This document shows, one piece after another, positions 17,073 to 25,831 of a stretch of DNA of 52,780 nt. The stretch lies in contig WGLV01000036.1 in assembly GCA_016125385.1 (NCBI GenBank), positions 1-52,780 on the forward strand. Direction: 5' to 3'. The number at the start of each line of letters is the position of its first letter. Positions within the stretch are counted from its first letter, which is position 1. Below the pieces are notes generated by a model that ran no database searches, had not been told where the DNA came from, and saw only the letters and a program-made list of their open reading frames with translations. A program made the position numbers and the translations under genes. The stretch comes from a bacterium (GTDB taxonomy: Bacteria; Hinthialibacterota; Hinthialibacteria; Hinthialibacterales; Hinthialibacteraceae).

Positions 17073-18461
17073 TTACAGATCGAAAAACTCGCCCCGTTTC
17101 GGCACCGTCGCCGATACGATGCCTTTGCCTTCAAGGCGCTTCGCCATGGCGTGGCTCTGGTCGGTTTCGCCGTGGACCAGAAACAGCCGTTTCAGCGAAT
17201 CTTTCGAGGCGAGCGCGAACGCGTCCAACCCGTCTTTTCCGGCGTGCGCGCTGTAGGCGTTAATGACGCGAACTTCCGCTTCGAGGTCGTGTTCCAGCCC
17301 GAAGATACGAACGCTTGACTGGCGTTCCACGATTTTGCGCCCCAGCGTGTTTTTCGCCTGAAAACCCACGATCAGCACCATGTTGTTCGGATCGGAAATA
17401 TTATTGCGCAGATGGTGCAACACCCGTCCCGCTTCACACATGCCCGACGCCGAAACGATTACCATCGGGCCGTCGAGGTTGTTCAACGCCTGCGAATCCT
17501 CCTTGGTGCGGCTCTGTTCGAGGGAGGGGAAATCGAAGGGATCTTCGTGATTGTTGAACAGGCTCAACATCTCTTCATCGAAACATTCTTTGTGCAACTT
17601 GAAGATTTCAGTCACTTTCAGCGTGAGCGGGCTGTCGATGAATACGGGGATCGGCGGGATGCGGTCCTGCTTCAGCAGTTTGTGCAGGCTATAGATGATC
17701 TCCTGCGCCCGTTCCAGCGCGAACGAGGGAATGATCAGTTTGCCCTTGCGCTGATAAATCGCGTTGACCGCTTCGGCGAGTTTGCCATCGGCCACTTCGA
17801 TGGGGTCGTGATCGCGGTCGCCGTAGGTGCTCTCTTCGATCATGAAGTCGGCCCCTTCGATCAGCGTCGGGTCTTTCAGAATGGGCAGGTTTTTGCGCCC
17901 GATATCGCCGCTGTACACCAACCGCCGCTTTTCACCGTTTTCAACGATATCGAGAATGACCGACGCCGAGCCGAGCACGTGCCCCGCGTCGACAAAGGTC
18001 ATCGTGACGCCGTCCGCCAGGGGGAACGGCCGGTCGTATCCCACTGTGATGAACTGTTTCAGGCTCTTTTCCACGTCGGCGAAGGTATAGATCGGTTGAA
18101 TGAACTGGTCTTCATGCTGGGCGATCTTTTTGTTATAAAACTCCGCGTCTTTTTCTTGAATGTGCGCGCTGTCGTTGAGCATGACCGCGCACAGGTCGCG
18201 CGTGGCTGGCGTGGTGAAGATGTTGCCGTCGTAACCCCGGCACAGGGTGGGGATGCTGCCGCTGTGGTCGATGTGTGCGTGAGAGAGAACCATCACGTCG
18301 ATGTTTTCCGGGGCGAAGGGCAGGGTGCGATTCAGCCGGTTCGATTCATCGCGGCGGCCCTGAAACATGCCGCAATCGAGCAGAATGCGTTTGCCGTTGA
18401 CTTCGATCAGGTGCATCGAACCTGTCACTTCTTCGGCCGCGCCCATAAAATACACTCTCAT
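17073..18461 (-). CDS. Beta-CASP metallo-beta-lactamase RNase-like protein
   Basis: A 462-residue soluble protein. The metallo-beta-lactamase motifs are complete: LSHAHIDHSG (motif 2), VDAGHVLGSAS, YSGDIGR. They are followed by the beta-CASP cap with IPSFALERAQEI and the C-terminal Zn ligands in VSASGMCEAGRVLHH and SAHAGKDGL. This family comprises CPSF73-like and RNase J-like hydrolases that cleave RNA; bacterial members of this shorter form are mostly uncharacterised. The C-terminus ends in the RMMBL-type VHGETDQS. The RBS AAGGAG is 6 bases upstream. It converges with the U32 gene, with a 23-base gap. Confidence 0.9.
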   Translation of the reverse strand: MRVYFMGAAEEVTGSMHLIEVNGKRILLDCGMFQGRRDESNRLNRTLPFAPENIDVMVLSHAHIDHSGSIPTLCRGYDGNIFTTPATRDLCAVMLNDSAHIQEKDAEFYNKKIAQHEDQFIQPIYTFADVEKSLKQFITVGYDRPFPLADGVTMTFVDAGHVLGSASVILDIVENGEKRRLVYSGDIGRKNLPILKDPTLIEGADFMIEESTYGDRDHDPIEVADGKLAEAVNAIYQRKGKLIIPSFALERAQEIIYSLHKLLKQDRIPPIPVFIDSPLTLKVTEIFKLHKECFDEEMLSLFNNHEDPFDFPSLEQSRTKEDSQALNNLDGPMVIVSASGMCEAGRVLHHLRNNISDPNNMVLIVGFQAKNTLGRKIVERQSSVRIFGLEHDLEAEVRVINAYSAHAGKDGLDAFALASKDSLKRLFLVHGETDQSHAMAKRLEGKGIVSATVPKRGEFFDL

Positions 18462-18582
18462 CGCGTTTCTCCTTGTCTAACGGGTTGGCGGCATTATTGA
18501 ACGCAATCGCCGCGAATTAAAGAAGCGCGTCGGCTCGCCGGATAGTCATCGTTGTTTCGGACCATCGTGAATGAGGAGCATC

Positions 18583-20331
18583 ATGAAACAAATTATTGTG
18601 CTTTCGCTGTCAATCATCTGCCTCGCTTCGCCGCTTTTCGCTGACGACGCTTCCGGTTCCTCCCTCGACTACGACGTTTCATGGCTGGGCAATTCATTCT
18701 CCGGCGCCAATGGCGAGTGGGTTCAGAATTTTTTTATCCACATGAACGTTCGCCCGGACGGATCATGCATCACCTGGAGTCATTGGGATGAAGGCGGCAA
18801 ACGTTTTGGCGTCTATAAAGACGGCAGTGTCATGGGCGATGAAGACGCCGGAGCCAACAGCCTCGAAACGACGGATACGCAAGGCCGTCGCTGGACGATC
18901 GAGATCGATTACGTCGATCCCGAAAACAACGAATACGATTTCACTCCCAAAGGTGTTGATTGCGATGGCGAACGCATCGAGTTTCCCGATCTCTTTCAAC
19001 CCACCGCGCTGGCGATGTCCAGCGACGGACGTCTGATGATCGCCGATTCAGGGACCGGACCGCGCCAGCAGGTGTTGTTTTATGACGTATCGGATATTCG
19101 TCATCCCAGGTTGACTCGCGCGTTCGGCGAATACGGCGGAATCGCTTCCGGAACGCCCGGCGAAGTCGCGCCGCTCAAGTTTTGGGGAATCAGGGGCGTG
19201 GGTATGGACGCGGAGGGGAACATCTATGTCGCCATGAGCGAGATGGGAACCGTATTGCGCAAGTTCACCCCTGAGGGCGAGATGGTATGGCAGCTTTATG
19301 GCCACTTTTTCGTCGATCTCGCCTGCGCCGATCCTCAAACGGACGGCCTCGATGTGTGGGGAATTCAAGAACACTACAAAATGGATTACACGGCGCCGCC
19401 GGGCCATGAAGCCCGCTGGGTGGGGTATTCGCTCGATCGCCACGCGTATCCCGACGATCCGCGTGGACTGACGTTCGTCAAGCAACAGGGTGAACACGGT
19501 TTGACCTCGCCTCAGATCGTTTATATCGGCGGGAAGCGTTTTATGTTCGTGGGGGGAATGTTCGCCAGCAACTTCATCAACATATTCCGCTACGAAGGTG
19601 AAATCGCCGTCCCATCCGGTTTGATTATGCAATGGAAGAACGGCCTCTATCGAACGGACCTGACCTGGCCTCCCGATCGTCCCGCCAAACCTTTTATCTG
19701 GCGCGACCAGAACGGCGACAGTCATTACCAGCCGGATGAATACGCCGATAACGCATCCCGCGTTCGTCCTGGTCCATTCTGGGTGGACGGACAAGGAAAC
19801 ATCTGGATGGCCTATGGCTTCTTCCGCTATGACTGCCAGGGGCTTGATGATGAGGGCAACCCGATATACCGGGCCGATAAAATCACCGTCATGGAGCCGC
19901 CAACCGGTATGAAAAACGTGGCGCGAGTCTGGTATGACGACGATCGTGACATCCTCGTCGCGGCGGAAGAAGGCTCGGATATGCGTCACATCGGCCGGGT
20001 GTTCATCTGCAAAAACTACCTGGCGGGCAACCGTGACGCCGTAATTTTTCAGTCTGGAGCCGGCGATGAAGCGGGCTGTGTGACCGCGGCGGGCGAATAT
20101 GTGTTCACCGCCGGGTGGAAAGAGCGCGGGCGGGTATGGATCAATCGCATCTCAGACGGCGCGCCGGCCGGCGTGTTTGAACCGGGGCCATCGCTGGGCG
20201 GCGTGGAGAACACCGGTTGGATCGACATTCTGACAGGACTCTCGGCGCATCGCCGGAAAAACGGTGAGTACCTGATCTTTGTCGAAGAAGATTACAAGGC
20301 GAAGGTTATACTGTACCGCTGGCATCCCTGA
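18583..20331 (+). CDS. Secreted NHL/beta-propeller-like protein with EF-hand loop
   Basis: About 582 residues with a signal peptide (MKQIIVLSLSIICLASPLFA). The middle shows propeller-like repeats: PTALAMSSDGRLMIADSG, IRGVGMDAEGNIYVAMSEM, WVDGQGNIWMAYG. These resemble NHL/SMP-30 blades. At residues 375-386 DQNGDSHYQPDE is an EF-hand/dockerin-like calcium loop (Asp1, Asn3, Asp5, Glu12). Enzymatic role unknown; it may bind or sense glycans or pigments. Start: an ATG at 18571 precedes, but GAGGAG lies 4-9 bases before the ATG at 18583, which I prefer. It is a monocistronic gene followed by a 545-base gap. Confidence 0.75.
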   Translation: MKQIIVLSLSIICLASPLFADDASGSSLDYDVSWLGNSFSGANGEWVQNFFIHMNVRPDGSCITWSHWDEGGKRFGVYKDGSVMGDEDAGANSLETTDTQGRRWTIEIDYVDPENNEYDFTPKGVDCDGERIEFPDLFQPTALAMSSDGRLMIADSGTGPRQQVLFYDVSDIRHPRLTRAFGEYGGIASGTPGEVAPLKFWGIRGVGMDAEGNIYVAMSEMGTVLRKFTPEGEMVWQLYGHFFVDLACADPQTDGLDVWGIQEHYKMDYTAPPGHEARWVGYSLDRHAYPDDPRGLTFVKQQGEHGLTSPQIVYIGGKRFMFVGGMFASNFINIFRYEGEIAVPSGLIMQWKNGLYRTDLTWPPDRPAKPFIWRDQNGDSHYQPDEYADNASRVRPGPFWVDGQGNIWMAYGFFRYDCQGLDDEGNPIYRADKITVMEPPTGMKNVARVWYDDDRDILVAAEEGSDMRHIGRVFICKNYLAGNRDAVIFQSGAGDEAGCVTAAGEYVFTAGWKERGRVWINRISDGAPAGVFEPGPSLGGVENTGWIDILTGLSAHRRKNGEYLIFVEEDYKAKVILYRWHP

Positions 20332-20796
20332 TAGAAAAAAATTGGCCGCTTGAAACCAAGAGTACCAAGCGGCCCACTTGAACTAATGGGGAGTGTGTTT
20401 CCTGCGTAGGGTAACTTTCTGTAATGAAAGATTCGTGCCAAGCCGATTTATTGAACTTAGAGCATCCGGCTGACTCGAATCGCGCAAGAATTGCGCAAAA
20501 AACTGTGAAGACGGTGTGAAAACATTGCTCATTATTTAATGAACATTATATAAAGGGTTTTTTGAGTCGATTTTCCCGGTTTGCCTTCGCCGTGATTCAG
20601 ATTTCCGGCTGTGAGGCGGGCTGATTCCACTCGGTTCCTCCTTTTTTTCTTCCATCTCCAAGGCGCTCTTCATCGAAATCCATCTTGATACAAGTGCGCA
20701 AAACCATACCGGCCCTCAGTAATCACTGCAACAATTCTGCGCGCCCCTGAATAGTTCGGTTGTGCTTAACTGTTTTGTTTTATTGATGTTGTGTCT

Positions 20797-20812
20797 TGGT
20801 ATGCTTCATGCT
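20797..20812 (+). promoter_or_regulatory. Candidate sigma-54 (-24/-12) promoter
   Basis: TGGTATG-CTTC-ATGCT matches the sigma-54 consensus TGGCACG-N4-TTGCW at 9 of 12 positions and keeps the invariant GG and GC exactly 10 bases apart (GG 20798-20799, GC 20810-20811). A transcript from it would start near 20823 and have about 54 bases of leader. The operon it precedes ends with an NtrC-family sigma-54 activator, which makes such a promoter expected. GG-N10-GC alone occurs often by chance, so this stays a candidate. Confidence 0.4.
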
Positions 20813-20836
20813 CCTGTTGATCTTCGGTCAATCATC

Positions 20837-20857
20837 CCCGCGAGCGAGGCTCGTGGG
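20837..20857 (+). promoter_or_regulatory. Leader hairpin just upstream of the RBS
   Basis: CCCGCGAGC (20837-20845) pairs with GCTCGTGGG (20849-20857), a 9-bp stem with one G-U pair and a 3-base loop. It ends 6 bases before the GGAGG ribosome binding site (20864-20868) of the LTxxQ gene. It may stabilise the long transcript's 5' end or modulate initiation. It lacks a T-run, so it is not an intrinsic terminator. Confidence 0.55.
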
Positions 20858-20876
20858 CATTCTGGAGGTAACGGAT

Positions 20877-21428
20877 ATGAAGAAAGTCGTATATGGCGTA
20901 CTGGCGTCGGCTCTGCTGGCGTGCGTACTGTTCGGCGGACTGGTTTCCACCGCGCAGGATCGTGGAGGCCGGGGTAATTTCGATCCCGAACAGATGCGTC
21001 AACGCATCATGGATCGGATGAAAGAACAGTTGCAGGCAGGGGATGACGAATGGCAGATCATCCAGCCCAAGATCGAAAAAGTGTGGGAACTTCAGCGTGA
21101 GTCACGCTCTGGCGGCATGGGTTTTGGCATGTTCGGCCCGCCTCCCGGAGGTCCGGGCGGCCCTGGCGGCCCCAATGGCGACAATAATGGCGACCGTGGT
21201 GGACGGCGCCGCGGCTTTGGCCCCGAACCCAGTCCTGAAGCGGCCGCTCTCCAGCAGGTGCTCGACAACAAGGACGCTTCAGCCGATGAAATCAAGGCGA
21301 AGCTGACTGCGTACCGCGATTCGGTCAAAAAGAAAGAAACCGAACTCGCCAAGGCGCGTGAAGACCTGCGCGCGGTCCTGACCGTCCGTCAGGAAGCCAT
21401 GCTTGTTTTGATGAGCGTACTGAACTAG
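20877..21428 (+). CDS. Periplasmic LTxxQ (Spy/CpxP-like) protein leading the T2SS operon
   Basis: A 183-residue protein with a signal peptide (MKKVVYGVLASALLACVLFG). The mature protein has an N-terminal helical part, a Pro/Gly-rich low-complexity centre (FGPPPGGPGGPGGPNGDNNG, then DRGGRRRGFG) and a C-terminal helical part ending in LTVRQEAMLVLM, which carries the LTxxQ motif of Spy and CpxP. In enterobacteria Spy is a periplasmic chaperone and CpxP inhibits the sensor kinase CpxA. The ATG is set by GGAGG 8 bases upstream. It lies 26 bases before gspE, and a kinase/regulator pair closes the same operon. A sensing role is inference. The fold match is by motif only, since the central insertion is atypical. 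Confidence 0.65.
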   Translation: MKKVVYGVLASALLACVLFGGLVSTAQDRGGRGNFDPEQMRQRIMDRMKEQLQAGDDEWQIIQPKIEKVWELQRESRSGGMGFGMFGPPPGGPGGPGGPNGDNNGDRGGRRRGFGPEPSPEAAALQQVLDNKDASADEIKAKLTAYRDSVKKKETELAKAREDLRAVLTVRQEAMLVLMSVLN

Positions 21429-21454
21429 TTGAACTATCGCGCGGAGCGTTGGAC

Positions 21455-23128
21455 ATGATCGAACTGATTGAGAAGATGGTTGAATCCAGACAGTTGTCCT
21501 CCGCCGACGCGGAGTCGCTGGAATCATGGGTCAACCGCAACGGCGCATCCGCCATACAATCTGAAGATGATGTGTTACAGTGGCTGGCGGGCGAGTATGG
21601 AATTCCCTTTCGCAACCCGGAAGAGATTTCCATCGACCGCCAGCTGCTGTCTCAGTTTCCCGCCCGTATTCTGCTGAAAGAAGAGATTCTCCCGCTGCAG
21701 CGGGTGAACGGTTCCGTCGAGGTCGCCACCAGCCGCCTTTTCGCATCCAGCGGGCTCGACGCACTGCGCAGCCTCTCCGGTCTCAATCTGACGCCGGTGC
21801 TGGCGCCGCGTGAGTCGATTCAACGCGAACTTAAAAAACGGCTTGGCGTCGGCGCCGACACCATCGACACGCTGGATGAAGAAACCGCGTTGCAGGTCGT
21901 GGATGAAGCGCGTGACGAAGACGCCGACCTCGAACAGGCCGCGGAAGACGCATCCATCATTCGATTCGTCAACCAGGTGCTGGGAGACGCCATCGAACTG
22001 CGCGCGACGGATATTCACCTTGAGCCCTTTGAAGACGAACTGCGCATCCGCTACCGCATTGACGGCGTTCTGCAGGATGTGCCCGTTCCCGCGCAGATCA
22101 AACGGTTTCAGCCCGCCATCGTCTCGCGCGTCAAGATTCTGAGCCATCTCAACATCGCCGAAAAACGCCTGCCACAGGACGGACGCATCAAAATTCGTAT
22201 CCACGGCGGCGAAGTCGACGTGCGCGTCTCCATCATCCCCATGCTGCACGGTGAAGCGGTGGTCATGCGCCTGCTGCGGCAGGATTCAACCATCCTCGAT
22301 CTCAGCCGCTTGTGCATGGACGAGAGAGAACTGCGGCTCTTTCAATACGTTTTAGGTTTGCCTCACGGCATCGTGCTGGTCACCGGACCCACCGGCAGTG
22401 GAAAGACCACCACGCTCTATACCGCGTTAAACGAAATTAACGACTCCGTCCGCAAAATCATCACGATCGAAGACCCGATCGAATATCAGTTAAAAGGCAT
22501 CAACCAGATTCAGGTTTCTGAAAAAACCGGGCTCACTTTCGCGCGCGGTCTGCGTTCGATTCTGCGTCACGATCCTGACGTCGTGCTCGTCGGTGAAATC
22601 CGCGATCACGAAACCGCCCAGATCGCCGTGCAGGCTTCGCTTACCGGCCACATGGTGTTTTCCACGCTTCACACCAACGATGCGCCTGGCGCGCTGACTC
22701 GCCTCGTCGACATGGGCGTCGAACCGTACCTGGTGTCATCGTCGCTTGAAGCGGTCATCGCCCAGCGCCTGGTGCGCGTCTTGTGTCCGCATTGCAAGGC
22801 GCTTGATGAGTCCGATAAAACCCGCGCCCTTCGCGGCCGCGTCGCCGCGCTCGGCGGCATCGATATCTTTCAGGCCGTTGGTTGCCGTGAATGCCGCCAG
22901 ACCGGCTTCCACGGACGCCGCGCCGTGTTTGAGATGATGCCCATTGATGGCGCGATTCGTGAAATGATTCTTCAGCAACACTCCAGTGGAGAAATCCGCG
23001 AAGCCGCCCGCCGCGCCGGAATGCGCTCACTGCGCGAAGATGGCTGGCGCCTCGTCGCCGAGGGCGTCACCACCGTCGATGAAGTTCTGCGCGTCACCAA
23101 AGACGACTACGCCGAGAGCGTGGCGTAA
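21455..23128 (+). CDS. gspE: Type II secretion ATPase GspE
   Basis: A 557-residue cytoplasmic hexameric ATPase that powers pseudopilus extension. Visible are the N-terminal MshEN/T2SSE-N domain, Walker A GPTGSGKTTT at residue 311 onward, the Asp box ITIEDPIEYQ, Walker B with VVLVGEIRDHETAQI, the His box TGHMVFSTLHTNDA, and the zinc-binding tetracysteine CPHC...CREC near residue 444. All catalytic elements are intact. The start is the ATG at 21455; an in-frame TTG two codons earlier is less likely. It is the second gene of the operon, 18 bases before gspF. Confidence 0.97.
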   Translation: MIELIEKMVESRQLSSADAESLESWVNRNGASAIQSEDDVLQWLAGEYGIPFRNPEEISIDRQLLSQFPARILLKEEILPLQRVNGSVEVATSRLFASSGLDALRSLSGLNLTPVLAPRESIQRELKKRLGVGADTIDTLDEETALQVVDEARDEDADLEQAAEDASIIRFVNQVLGDAIELRATDIHLEPFEDELRIRYRIDGVLQDVPVPAQIKRFQPAIVSRVKILSHLNIAEKRLPQDGRIKIRIHGGEVDVRVSIIPMLHGEAVVMRLLRQDSTILDLSRLCMDERELRLFQYVLGLPHGIVLVTGPTGSGKTTTLYTALNEINDSVRKIITIEDPIEYQLKGINQIQVSEKTGLTFARGLRSILRHDPDVVLVGEIRDHETAQIAVQASLTGHMVFSTLHTNDAPGALTRLVDMGVEPYLVSSSLEAVIAQRLVRVLCPHCKALDESDKTRALRGRVAALGGIDIFQAVGCRECRQTGFHGRRAVFEMMPIDGAIREMILQQHSSGEIREAARRAGMRSLREDGWRLVAEGVTTVDEVLRVTKDDYAESVA

Positions 23129-23146
23129 CCGGAAAGGCGGCGGATC

Positions 23147-24373
23147 ATGTCTCAGTTTCGATACAAGGCGTTGCAGGCGGATGGCGGCATGACCGAAGGC
23201 GTGATCGAGGCGCAGGGCCGCCAGGACGCCATCGCGCGTCTGGAATCAAAGGGCTGGAAGCCAATCCAAATCGCCGAACAGGCCGCCGCCGCGCCGAAAA
23301 AAAGCGCTTCGTTCGCTTTGCCGGTTTTTTCGCGCCGCATCTCCTATCACGATCTCGAAAACTTTACTCGCCTTCTCGCCAGCCTGCTCGCGGCGGGCGT
23401 TCCCCTGAGCCGCGCGCTGGTCATCCTTCAGCGTGAGGCCGCCAATCCCGCCGCGTCCGAACGTTGGAAGGAAATTCACGATTGCGTCATCGACGGCATG
23501 TCGCTCGCCGACGCCATGGCGCAGAAGCCTCAGCCTTTTTCACGCATTTACATCGCGATGGTTCAGGCCGGCGAGACGGGCGGGTTTCTCGACGTGGTGC
23601 TCAGCCAGATCGCCGATTTTCAGTCGCGTGAAAAAGACCTGCGGTCCAAGGTGTCGACCGCGCTGATTTACCCAAGCGTGTTGATGGGGCTCGCGGTGTG
23701 CGTTCTGATTTTTCTGTTAACGTTTTTCATTCCGCGTTTTCAGAAAATCTTTTCCGGCTTTGGCGCCGAATTGCCCATGATTACCCAGATCATCATCGGC
23801 GCCAGTCACGCCGTGCGCAATTATGGAATCTTTATTCTGCTTGGCATCGGCATTCTCGCCTGGTTCGTGCGCAACTGGCTTGAATCAGAAAACGGCAGCC
23901 GCGCCTGGCAGCGGATTTTATTGAATTTGCCCGTGCTGGGGCCGCTCAGCGCCCGTTTCGCCATGACGCGCTTCTGCCGCATGCTGGGTACGCTCATCGG
24001 CGCCGGCGTGCCGCTCATTCAGGGGCTTAACGTGGCGCGCAAGTCGATTCACAACGCCATCCTCTTCGACGCGGTGTCCGATTCCATCGAACGCGTCAAG
24101 AAGGGCGATCCGCTTGCCTCCAGCCTGTCGCAATGTCCCCAGCTGTTTCCGGCGTCCATTCTCGAGATGATCTCCATCGCCGAAGAAACCGGCCGGCTCG
24201 ACCAGGAGCTCATCCGCATCGCGTCAGACGCGGAAGAAGATCTCGACCGCCGTCTGCGTATCGCCGTCGCGCTGGCCGAGCCGCTCATGTTGTTTGTTAT
24301 CGCCGGTTTCATCGGCGTGATCTTCATCGGCATGGTGATTCCCATCTTCACCATACAGGATTATATCAAATAG
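23147..24373 (+). CDS. gspF: Type II secretion inner-membrane protein GspF
   Basis: A 408-residue platform protein. It begins with FRYKALQADGGMTEGVIEAQ, the GspF N-terminal domain, followed by two copies of the T2SSF helical domain, each with the VQAGETGGFLDVVLSQIADF/SIAEETGRLDQELIRIASDA block. Transmembrane helices lie near residues 175-200, 225-245 and 375-400. It links the ATPase GspE to the pseudopilus base. GGAAAGGCGG precedes the start. Length is normal for the family. Confidence 0.97.
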   Translation: MSQFRYKALQADGGMTEGVIEAQGRQDAIARLESKGWKPIQIAEQAAAAPKKSASFALPVFSRRISYHDLENFTRLLASLLAAGVPLSRALVILQREAANPAASERWKEIHDCVIDGMSLADAMAQKPQPFSRIYIAMVQAGETGGFLDVVLSQIADFQSREKDLRSKVSTALIYPSVLMGLAVCVLIFLLTFFIPRFQKIFSGFGAELPMITQIIIGASHAVRNYGIFILLGIGILAWFVRNWLESENGSRAWQRILLNLPVLGPLSARFAMTRFCRMLGTLIGAGVPLIQGLNVARKSIHNAILFDAVSDSIERVKKGDPLASSLSQCPQLFPASILEMISIAEETGRLDQELIRIASDAEEDLDRRLRIAVALAEPLMLFVIAGFIGVIFIGMVIPIFTIQDYIK

Positions 24374-24442
24374 CCAGACAACGCGCCGCATGGCGTGAAT
24401 TGAATGATTGGAATCAACGATCGAATTATTGGAGGCGGAACG

Positions 24443-24892
24443 ATGAACCGGAAACTGAATCACACAGGCGCTGACCTTCGCCGCGAGGCGGGCTTCACCC
24501 TGGTCGAAATGCTGCTCGTGCTCGTGATCCTGGCGACTTTGGCGGCCATTGTCGTGCCCAAGTTCGCCGGACGCTCCGAACAGGCGAAGGTGACCGCAGC
24601 GCAAACCCAGATATCCAACTTCGAGATGGCGCTCGACGCCTTCGAGGTTGACAACGGGCTCTATCCCAAGGGCGGCGACGGTCTGAAGGATCTGGCCGAA
24701 CAGCCCAATTACGCCAAAGACTGGCGAGGACCTTACTTGGATGACGTACCGCTCGACCCTTGGGGCAACGCGTACATCTATGAATACCCGGGCAAGCACA
24801 ATCCGCGTGGATTCGACCTGATGTCGATGGGCCCCGATGGCCGCACCGGCGGCGATGACGACATCACCAATTGGGACAAGGATAAGAAGTGA
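24443..24892 (+). CDS. gspG: Major pseudopilin GspG
   Basis: A 149-residue protein: a basic leader, EAG|FTLVEMLLVLVILATLAA, then the GspG core LDAFEVDNGLYPKGGDGLKDL, the proline-rich LDPWGNAYIYEYPGKHNPRG and the calcium-site region DLMSMGPDGRTGGDDDITNW. These are hallmarks of GspG (PulG), the main pseudopilus subunit, whose loop binds calcium through Asp residues. The ATG at 24443 follows TGGAGGCGG; an earlier in-frame ATG at 24404 lacks an RBS. The 69-base gap after gspF is the longest gap among the gsp genes. Confidence 0.97.
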   Translation: MNRKLNHTGADLRREAGFTLVEMLLVLVILATLAAIVVPKFAGRSEQAKVTAAQTQISNFEMALDAFEVDNGLYPKGGDGLKDLAEQPNYAKDWRGPYLDDVPLDPWGNAYIYEYPGKHNPRGFDLMSMGPDGRTGGDDDITNWDKDKK

Positions 24893-24894
24893 TC

Positions 24895-25398
24895 ATGACG
24901 CGCCGCCGGGGCTTCACGCTGATCGAACTGATCGTCGTGATGGCGCTGCTTTCCGCGCTGCTGGCGGCCTCCGCGCCCACTCTGTCGCGTTTTTTTCACG
25001 GGCGCTCGATGGATGAAGAAGCTTTGCGCTTTCTCTCGCTTACCCGCTACGCGGCCAGCGAGGCGGCGTCGCGATCCATCCCTCTTTCGCTCTGGATCGA
25101 CCCGGTTCGCAAAGGGTACGGGCTGGAAGCGCAGCCTGGGTATGAAGAAGACGGCTTTCAACCGTTCGCGTACCAGATGGACGAAAACCTGTCCGTCGAG
25201 ATCGAACCGCGGAACGCGCTGCAGAACGGCATGGCGCGAATCCGCTTCACCCCGGGCGGGCTCAGCGAAAGCGATGTGGAGTGGGTGAGGTTTTATCGAG
25301 AAGGAGAACCCGGCTTGTGGATCGTCAAGAAGATCGCCGGGCCTGAATACGAAATTCTGAAGGAAGCCGATGTCCGCGAGCGCCAGGCGTTTCAGTGA
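24895..25398 (+). CDS. gspH: Minor pseudopilin GspH
   Basis: A 167-residue pseudopilin. RRRGFTLIELIVVMALLSAL gives the prepilin site and +5 Glu, and the downstream FLSLTRYAASEAASRSIPLS matches the GspH/FimT helix ('L...R..A..r...v.L'). The body ends with strands rich in charged residues. GTG at 24889, overlapping the gspG stop, is an alternative start two codons earlier. The end overlaps gspI by 29 bases. Role: minor pseudopilin beneath the tip complex. Confidence 0.85.
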   Translation: MTRRRGFTLIELIVVMALLSALLAASAPTLSRFFHGRSMDEEALRFLSLTRYAASEAASRSIPLSLWIDPVRKGYGLEAQPGYEEDGFQPFAYQMDENLSVEIEPRNALQNGMARIRFTPGGLSESDVEWVRFYREGEPGLWIVKKIAGPEYEILKEADVRERQAFQ

Positions 25399-25831
25399 GT
25401 TTTCGGCGCCGTGCGCGGCACGGCGCGGTGAGCGCGCGTTCACCTTCGTTGAGATTCTGATGACGATGGTGTTCATGGCGGTGGTGATTCCCGTGGTGTT
25501 GCACGGTGTTTCGCTCGCCAACCGCGCGGCGGTATTCGCCGAACGCAAAGAAGCGGCGGCGCGGACCGCGGAACGCCTGCTGGATGAGCTGATCCTGACT
25601 GACGAGTGGCAATCCGGCGCTCAATCGGGCGTCGTTACCGTAAACCGGATCGAGTACGAATGGAAACTCATCAGTGAATCATGGCTTGATGATTCGATGA
25701 CCCAACTGACCCTGGTTGTCTTCTTTACCGTACAGGGCCAGCAATACGAATCGCATCTCAGCGCGCTGGTCGAGACCGAAACCACCAGCAGCGAATCGAC
25801 CGAAACGAGTGAAAGCGGCCAATCGTCATGA
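25370..25831 (+). CDS. gspI: Minor pseudopilin GspI
   Basis: A 153-residue pseudopilin with a 22-residue leader and the cleavage site ERA|FTFVEILMTMVFMAVVIP, then KEAAARTAERLLDELILTDE, the GspI-type 'A..lA..ll.e' helix. The last 20 residues are Ser/Thr/Glu-rich (ETETTSSESTETSESGQSS), a low-complexity tail that ordinary GspI proteins lack. It starts inside gspH and its stop overlaps gspJ as ATGA. GspI joins GspJ and GspK in the pseudopilus tip. Confidence 0.82.
   Translation: MSASARRFSEFSAPCAARRGERAFTFVEILMTMVFMAVVIPVVLHGVSLANRAAVFAERKEAAARTAERLLDELILTDEWQSGAQSGVVTVNRIEYEWKLISESWLDDSMTQLTLVVFFTVQGQQYESHLSALVETETTSSESTETSESGQSS

Larger units (their letters stand above)
20332..20876. other. 545-base intergenic region before the T2SS operon
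   Basis: I see no gene here. It contains an inverted repeat with 9-base arms GGCCGCTTG/CAAGCGGCC (20344-20352 and 20366-20374), read on the minus strand it is followed by a T-rich run, so it could act as a terminator in that direction. A short palindromic element GCGCAA-GAA-TTGCGC spans 20482-20496. A sigma-54-type promoter candidate and a leader hairpin lie at the right end (listed separately). The region is less GC-rich than the flanking genes. A regulatory RNA cannot be excluded but nothing matches a class I know. Confidence 0.6.

Noticed and set aside
17412-18500. Long plus-strand frame opposite the metallo-beta-lactamase gene
   Set aside because: The minus-strand gene has all catalytic motifs; the antisense translation has none.
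20375-20760. Riboswitch or structured RNA before the T2SS operon
   Set aside because: Small hairpins are present but no conserved core of a riboswitch class I know could be found.
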